From contig JBFLYA010000023.1 of NCBI GenBank assembly GCA_040757115.1, positions 1-29,334 of the forward strand: a stretch of DNA of 29,334 nt, in the 5' to 3' direction. A model generated the notes under the pieces. The model had not been told where the DNA came from. It made no database searches and saw only the letters and a program-made list of their open reading frames with translations. A program made the position numbers and the translations under genes. Positions 25,891 to 29,334 of the stretch are shown piece after piece (positions within the stretch are counted from its first letter, which is position 1; each line of letters starts with the position of its first letter). Source of the DNA: a bacterium (GTDB lineage Bacteria; UBA9089; CG2-30-40-21; SBAY01).

Positions 25891-25919
25891 AATATACCAT
25901 AATTTTGATAAAAAGTCAA
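25891..25919 (-). promoter_or_regulatory. Promoter reading toward the prepilin gene
   Basis: On the minus strand TTGACT (25919-25914), 17 bp, TATATT (25896-25891). The next intact gene downstream is the prepilin at 25492, giving a leader of about 390 nt, of which 245 bp are MITE plus duplicated target. Confidence 0.6.
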
Positions 25920-25979
25920 CATAAATTTACACAAATGATGAAAAATTTGTTTTATTTGTGCTATTCTATGGTATTTTTT

Positions 25980-26067
25980 TGGTGCCGGAAGCGGGATTTG
26001 AACCCGCACACCCATTCGGGCACATGGCCCTCAACCATGCGTGTCTACCATATTCCACCATCCCGGC
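25980..26067 (-). tRNA. tRNA-Leu (anticodon GAG)
   Basis: A complete class II tRNA. The acceptor GCCGGGA pairs with TTCCGGC (one G-U), and discriminator A and encoded CCA follow. The D stem is GTG/CAC, the anticodon stem CATGG/CCATG with loop TTGAGGG gives anticodon GAG, reading CUC/CUU leucine codons. The long variable arm CCC-GAAT-GGG and the T arm GCGGG-TTCAAAT-CCCGC are intact. It lies 61 bp downstream of the 131-residue ORF on the same strand and may share its promoter. Confidence 0.96.
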
Positions 26068-26128
26068 AATATCAGAGAGTAAACAATGGTCAGTAGTAAA
26101 CTGTTCACCGTTCAGTTTGGACTCTTCA

Positions 26129-26524
26129 TTAATAATAAATATATATCTCCAGATCAGGTCTTGTATTTCGATGGAGCTGACGGAAATCACGGTCAAAATT
26201 TATTTCACTCGTATAACTCAGGACAAGTCTTTTGTTTTTCCCGGTTCCCATTTTGTCTATTAATGAAGTAGGATATTTTAACACTGGCTGTTCTTCTAAA
26301 TCTACATCTTCATTAACTAACCGAAATCCCGGAATTAATCTACCCTTACTTTTTATATAGTCTTCTTTTACTTCCTTAACTAAATAAGTTCGTTCCTTTC
26401 GCTCAAAATAGACATTTGATTTGATTAATACTTTTTTATCCGTAAGTTCTTGTTGAAGAATCTGTAAATTATCCTTTCTTAACTTAGCCCATGGGTCTAT
26501 TTCTCTATCTTTTTGATAAATCAT
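26129..26524 (-). CDS. Uncharacterised 131-residue protein between sepS and tRNA-Leu
   Basis: I do not recognise a family. The protein (MIYQKDREIDPWAKLRKD...) is highly charged, has no signal peptide or membrane segment, and looks soluble and mixed alpha/beta, with a beta-like stretch VLIKSNVYFERKERTYLVKEV. Evidence that it is real: a full consensus promoter (26546-26573), a strong Shine-Dalgarno AAGGAAGG 6 nt before the ATG, and normal amino-acid composition. It starts 45 bp after the sepS stop and is followed by tRNA-Leu on the same strand, so a role related to tRNA or to SepRS is possible but only by position. It does not resemble what I know of the SepRS helper SepCysE, which is larger. 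Confidence 0.7.
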   Translation of the reverse strand: MIYQKDREIDPWAKLRKDNLQILQQELTDKKVLIKSNVYFERKERTYLVKEVKEDYIKSKGRLIPGFRLVNEDVDLEEQPVLKYPTSLIDKMGTGKNKRLVLSYTSEINFDRDFRQLHRNTRPDLEIYIYY

Positions 26525-26545
26525 AAATAACCTTCCTTAATAATT

Positions 26546-26573
26546 ATTATACCCAAAAATCTCATAATGTCAA
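26546..26573 (-). promoter_or_regulatory. Consensus promoter overlapping the sepS stop codon
   Basis: On the minus strand TTGACA (26573-26568), 16 bp, TATAAT (26551-26546). The TGA stop of sepS lies inside the -35 hexamer. It would drive the 131-residue ORF and possibly tRNA-Leu. Confidence 0.75.
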
Positions 26574-28138
26574 CAATTTTTTATTTGTGCTTTTAGTCCA
26601 AAAAACAATGGTCCACCTACCTCTATTTTTTTGTTATTAGCTGTAATATATCGATTTACAAAATCAGGGATAAAAAGGTTAATCTCACTGGGGCGTTTAG
26701 CCATTTTGTAGCGTTCATCAATGGTATTTTTACCTTCTTTAATTGCCTTTTCTAATTTAGCCACAAAGCCATTGACAATATTATTCAAATAGATTAAGTT
26801 AGTCTTAATTCCATCTACTCGAGCTAAATTAGCCAGATTGCTTAATTTCCCTTTTTGTAATTGGCTCGATAATCCTATGATATTGCCTTCATAGACATAT
26901 ATTTCATTAAAAGCGGCAAAAGAAAGCATTGGTTTTCCCACATCCCAATTATAGACCCAAACTTTTATCTGTTCATCTTGATATGCTAAAATTTCTACAG
27001 GTCCAATATCATCCTTATGCAAAGTTGCAGTTTCAATTAACGATTGAGCTAATTTTTCCCCCATAGCCGTTGTTGGAAATCCTTCTACGGTTAGTTCTTG
27101 AGTAATATCTTCATCAGTTAATTTTTGTTCTTCCCCATAGACTAAAGTTCGTATATCAGATACCTTTTGTTCAAGCATGGCTAATCTTTCTACCCCAAAA
27201 CCTAAGTTAAATACAGGGTATTTAATATCATAATTTGCCAATGCCACCGGGGAATAAAATCCAATATTAGCCACTTCAATCTGTTGAGTTCCTATTTGCG
27301 AATAGACCTCATATTCTGAACCTGGTGTGTAGTATTTACTCGTAACCTTCTTTTTAATAAATTCGGGTTTGCCAAACCCCAGTTCAAATAAGACCATTTT
27401 AGTAAATTCAATTCCATCTTCTGCGGTTATTTCATCATTCATAATTACGACTGAGGCAGATGTGCTTTCGTATAAATGATGCGGGTCAAGTCTTTGTTCC
27501 CGTCTAAATCGTGAACCAATGGAAAAAAGTTTCACCGGAATTTTAGTTTGATTTTTAGATAAATAATTAAACCATGCCGCGGTCATATGTGAGCGTAAGG
27601 TAAATTTAGTTGGAATTGGTTTTAACGCCTTAAATTCTGGAAAAACCCGGTCAATGATTAAAGTCGCTATTTCTTCTTTAATATCAAGATTTTTGACTAA
27701 TTCCTCAATCAAGTCATCACTTTCTATTGTTCCTTTTTTAAAGGCACGGAATACCTCTTCTATGTTTTTTTCTTTTTTAAAATCAGGTATAATCTTTTTT
27801 ATTTCCTCAATCTTACGATTACTAATGCCAATATCAGGTCTTGGTAAGCCTGCCAGGTAAAATATCCTATCTAAAATCACCGGTGCCTCTGGTCCATACT
27901 GACGATATACCTCGCCTTCCTCAATAATCGCTGGATTTATTATTTCATCTAATCCAAGTCGTAAGAATACCTCACGGAATTTTAGATTAAGTGAAATAAT
28001 CGGATGTTCTTTACCTCGAGTGGGTTGTTCCCAGAGCATTTTTCGTCCGCTTAAATTAACTAATTTTGCTGTTTCTAACCATGTTTGTTCAAAATCCTTT
28101 TTAGCCTTTTCCTTAATTTTTCTTATATTATATTCCAT
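26570..28138 (-). CDS. sepS: O-phosphoseryl-tRNA(Cys) synthetase (SepRS)
   Basis: A class II aminoacyl-tRNA synthetase that attaches O-phosphoserine to tRNA-Cys; SepCysS then converts it to Cys-tRNA. The 522 residues match the archaeal length (about 535). Similarity to methanogen SepRS as I remember it runs the whole length: KAKKDFEQTW, INPAIIEEGEVYRQYGPEA, DRIFYLAGLPRPDIGIS, FTLRSHMTAAWF, motif 2 FRREQ (211-215), STSAS (225-229), YSPVALANYDIKYPVFNLGFGVERL with motif 3 R318, and a C-terminal NEIYVYEGNIIG. The phosphate-contacting residues known from SepRS structures appear kept: H184 and T186, S227 and S229, and N311. This separates it from PheRS, its closest relative. No SepCysS, SepCysE or tRNA-Cys is in the window. 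The promoter ends 9 nt before the ATG and there is no Shine-Dalgarno, so the mRNA is probably leaderless. Confidence 0.95.
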   Translation of the reverse strand: MEYNIRKIKEKAKKDFEQTWLETAKLVNLSGRKMLWEQPTRGKEHPIISLNLKFREVFLRLGLDEIINPAIIEEGEVYRQYGPEAPVILDRIFYLAGLPRPDIGISNRKIEEIKKIIPDFKKEKNIEEVFRAFKKGTIESDDLIEELVKNLDIKEEIATLIIDRVFPEFKALKPIPTKFTLRSHMTAAWFNYLSKNQTKIPVKLFSIGSRFRREQRLDPHHLYESTSASVVIMNDEITAEDGIEFTKMVLFELGFGKPEFIKKKVTSKYYTPGSEYEVYSQIGTQQIEVANIGFYSPVALANYDIKYPVFNLGFGVERLAMLEQKVSDIRTLVYGEEQKLTDEDITQELTVEGFPTTAMGEKLAQSLIETATLHKDDIGPVEILAYQDEQIKVWVYNWDVGKPMLSFAAFNEIYVYEGNIIGLSSQLQKGKLSNLANLARVDGIKTNLIYLNNIVNGFVAKLEKAIKEGKNTIDERYKMAKRPSEINLFIPDFVNRYITANNKKIEVGGPLFFGLKAQIKNC

Positions 28139-28147
28139 TATGTTGTA

Positions 28148-28176
28148 ACTATACCATTTATTTATCTCTTTGTCAA
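28148..28176 (-). promoter_or_regulatory. sepS promoter, probably giving a leaderless mRNA
   Basis: On the minus strand TTGACA (28176-28171), 17 bp, TATAGT (28153-28148), then TACAACATA and the ATG. Expected leader 0-3 nt. Confidence 0.75.
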
Positions 28177-28327
28177 ATAGTTTTTTTCTTGTACAGTTCT
28201 GAAGAGTAAATTTTCATGATTTTTATTTTTAAGATACAATTTGGGGACAAGATGGTAGGGGACATTAGAAAGGACAGTTCTCTCCTGTGTCTCCTGATAT
28301 ATCAAAATATCGGAGTCAAAAAAAAGA

Positions 28328-28356
28328 TTGTCAATATGATAAAAATATGATATGAT
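28328..28356 (+). promoter_or_regulatory. Promoter-like sequence divergent from sepS
   Basis: TTGTCA (28328-28333), 17 bp, TATGAT (28351-28356). It would start RNA near 28363, just upstream of the small frame at 28383. Confidence 0.45.
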
Positions 28357-28382
28357 ATGGATTAAAGAGGGAAAAAGAGGGG

Positions 28383-28502
28383 TTGCTGGAACAAAATAAG
28401 GTAGCAGTTCTAAGAAGAATTCAGGCGGATTTGGTAAGGTTGAGACAGGTTTTTCAGGATATTATCTACCTCAATCAGTTGTCTGGTAAAGGCAAACAAT
28501 AA
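28383..28502 (+). CDS. Possible 39-residue small protein
   Basis: Starting at TTG, the frame reads LEQNKVAVLRRIQADLVRL and ends QLSGKGKQ, an amphipathic, coiled-coil-like peptide. AG-rich sequence (AGAGGGAAAAAGAGGGG) precedes it but the spacing is not ideal. A promoter lies 27 bp upstream. It could equally be a small RNA or chance; no family recognised. Confidence 0.25.
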   Translation: MLEQNKVAVLRRIQADLVRLRQVFQDIIYLNQLSGKGKQ

Positions 28503-29334
28503 TCCCCTGGTGAAGTTCTTAAAACTACCAAAAACCTTGACAATGTTTAAGTCCATTGCCTTTGCTCATTATAGCACTTATTAATCGAAATTTGACATAG
28601 ATATGGCTATGAAATTCCAAATCACAAATTCCAAATTCCAAATAAATTCAAATAACCAAAATTCAAAACATTACCCCCATAGTTTGTATTTAGGATTTGA
28701 AATTTGGTGTTTATTTGAGATTTGGTGCTTGGGATTTGGGATTTTTTTTACTTATCCACTCTGAGTAAAGTTTTGACTAATAACTGCTATACTTCTGCTG
28801 GAAGAGTTGAAAGAGTAGAAAGAGTTGGAAGTGTTGGATGAGTTGAAGGAGTTTCTTCACTTAGACTTACACTGTCACTTACACTGTCACTGACATAGGT
28901 AAGACTTAGGAAAAATTCAGGGAGTGAAGTTTTGAGGATGGTTTCCCAAAATGTCACTAATTTCCTGCATAAATAGAGTCTATAGTCTTGTGTCTGATGT
29001 CCAGTGTCTGAATCACAGTAAAAGATTAATAAACAACGAAACACCCGAAATGCACAAAAAAAAGGAAATTTCTGTCTCTGGTGAATAGATTTTAATTTTT
29101 TCTCTGCGTCTCTGTGTCTGTGCGGTGAACGGTTACCAAATAGGATACCGGTGCGAAATATTCCACAAGTAGTTTAATGCAAATATCAAAATGTCCAAAT
29201 CAAAAGGACAAAGCAAAATGCAAAAATACTTGTAAGGCAATAAAAAAAATCAAATATTAAATATTAAAAATCAAAAATAAGAATAAAAGAATTCCTTAAT
29301 TTTGATATTTGCTCTTTGATTTTTGATATGATAT
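28503..29334. repeat. Non-coding repeat-rich tail of the window
   Basis: I see no convincing gene. About 28612-28745 form an imperfect long inverted repeat (AAATTCCAAATCACAAATTCC against TTTGGTGCTTGGGATTTGG). About 28800-28855 carry imperfect tandem GAGTTGAAAGA-type 9-mers, then CACTGTCACTTA duplicates. A solitary MITE end (TCTCTGCGTCTCTGTG...GTGAACGGTTAC) covers about 29083-29136. The last 170 bases repeat CAAATATTAAATA and TTTGATATTTGC words seen at 1-60 and 2727-2790. Confidence 0.6.

Noticed and set aside
25905-26271. Several open frames on both strands around 25773-26271
   Set aside because: They translate the tRNA-Leu gene (for example PEAGFEPAH) or are antisense to the 131-residue ORF; such peptides are a well-known annotation artefact of tRNA genes.
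26570-28138. Reading this gene as a phenylalanyl-tRNA synthetase subunit
   Set aside because: The full-length pattern, including RSHMT, STSAS and the GLPRPDIGIS region, fits SepRS, and there is no PheS/PheT pair or B3/B5 domain layout.
28787-29044. 85-residue minus-strand frame with SDSVSDSVSLS and TLPTLSTLSTLP runs
   Set aside because: It is the translation of short tandem DNA repeats, with no start signals and no recognisable domain.

Overview
This is an AT-rich stretch of a bacterial chromosome. Bacterial hallmarks are several near-consensus sigma70-type promoters (TTGACA/TATAAT, 16-17 bp apart), a bacterial-type SerRS, Maf, MotA, an HD-GYP protein, a prepilin, a lipoprotein signal and a tRNA with encoded CCA. 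The dense repeats and the mix of genes suggest an uncultured candidate-phylum bacterium, but the sequence alone does not name it. The outstanding gene is sepS at 26570-28138, a full-length O-phosphoseryl-tRNA(Cys) synthetase. That enzyme is best known from methanogenic archaea and is rare in bacteria.

Layout, mostly on the minus strand. 270-2454: serS and maf. 2987-5986: a membrane-anchored MA-type peptidase preceded by a coupled 54-residue ORF, then a Memo-AMMECR1 fusion lipoprotein. 6363-9070: motA, an array of 285-bp repeats between motA and its probable promoter, then argJ. 9536-12120: tyrA overlapping or abutting a secreted PIG-L deacetylase with two discoidin-like domains. 12463-13599: a lone plus-strand AAA_14/DUF4143 ATPase. 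13615-16102: two GT4 glycosyltransferases. 16983-20471: a single-chain Type IIG (Eco57I-like) restriction-modification enzyme. 20648-22069: a MITE split by an IS630-family element. 22070-22569: a doubly truncated methyltransferase remnant of archaeal COG2521 type. 22629-23306: an endonuclease III relative. 23708-25492: prepilin and GAF/HD-GYP genes. 25980-28138: tRNA-Leu(GAG), an unknown 131-residue protein and sepS. 28139-29334 holds no convincing protein gene apart from a possible 39-residue ORF behind a good promoter.

The intergenic space is dominated by mobile-type repeats. Several unrelated elements of about 235 bp share termini GTAACCGTTCAG / CTGAACGGTTAC. Four of them are flanked by exact 8-bp target duplications: CTCCTGAA, CTGAAATG, GAAAAGGA and CTTTATTT. 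GTAA ends with 8-bp duplications are the signature of the IS66 family, so I read these as IS66-type MITEs; no matching transposase lies in the window. They have landed between promoters and genes (pilin, the PIG-L/ATPase divergent region) and against gene ends (the Type IIG enzyme, the Memo-AMMECR1 fusion, the methyltransferase remnant).

Three genes (sepS, the Type IIG enzyme and the ATPase) have a strong promoter whose -10 box is only 6-10 nt from the start codon and lack a clear Shine-Dalgarno sequence, so their mRNAs are probably leaderless. Others (PIG-L, pilin, motA, the 131-residue ORF) have normal promoters or Shine-Dalgarno sequences. The genes form small transcription units rather than one pathway.
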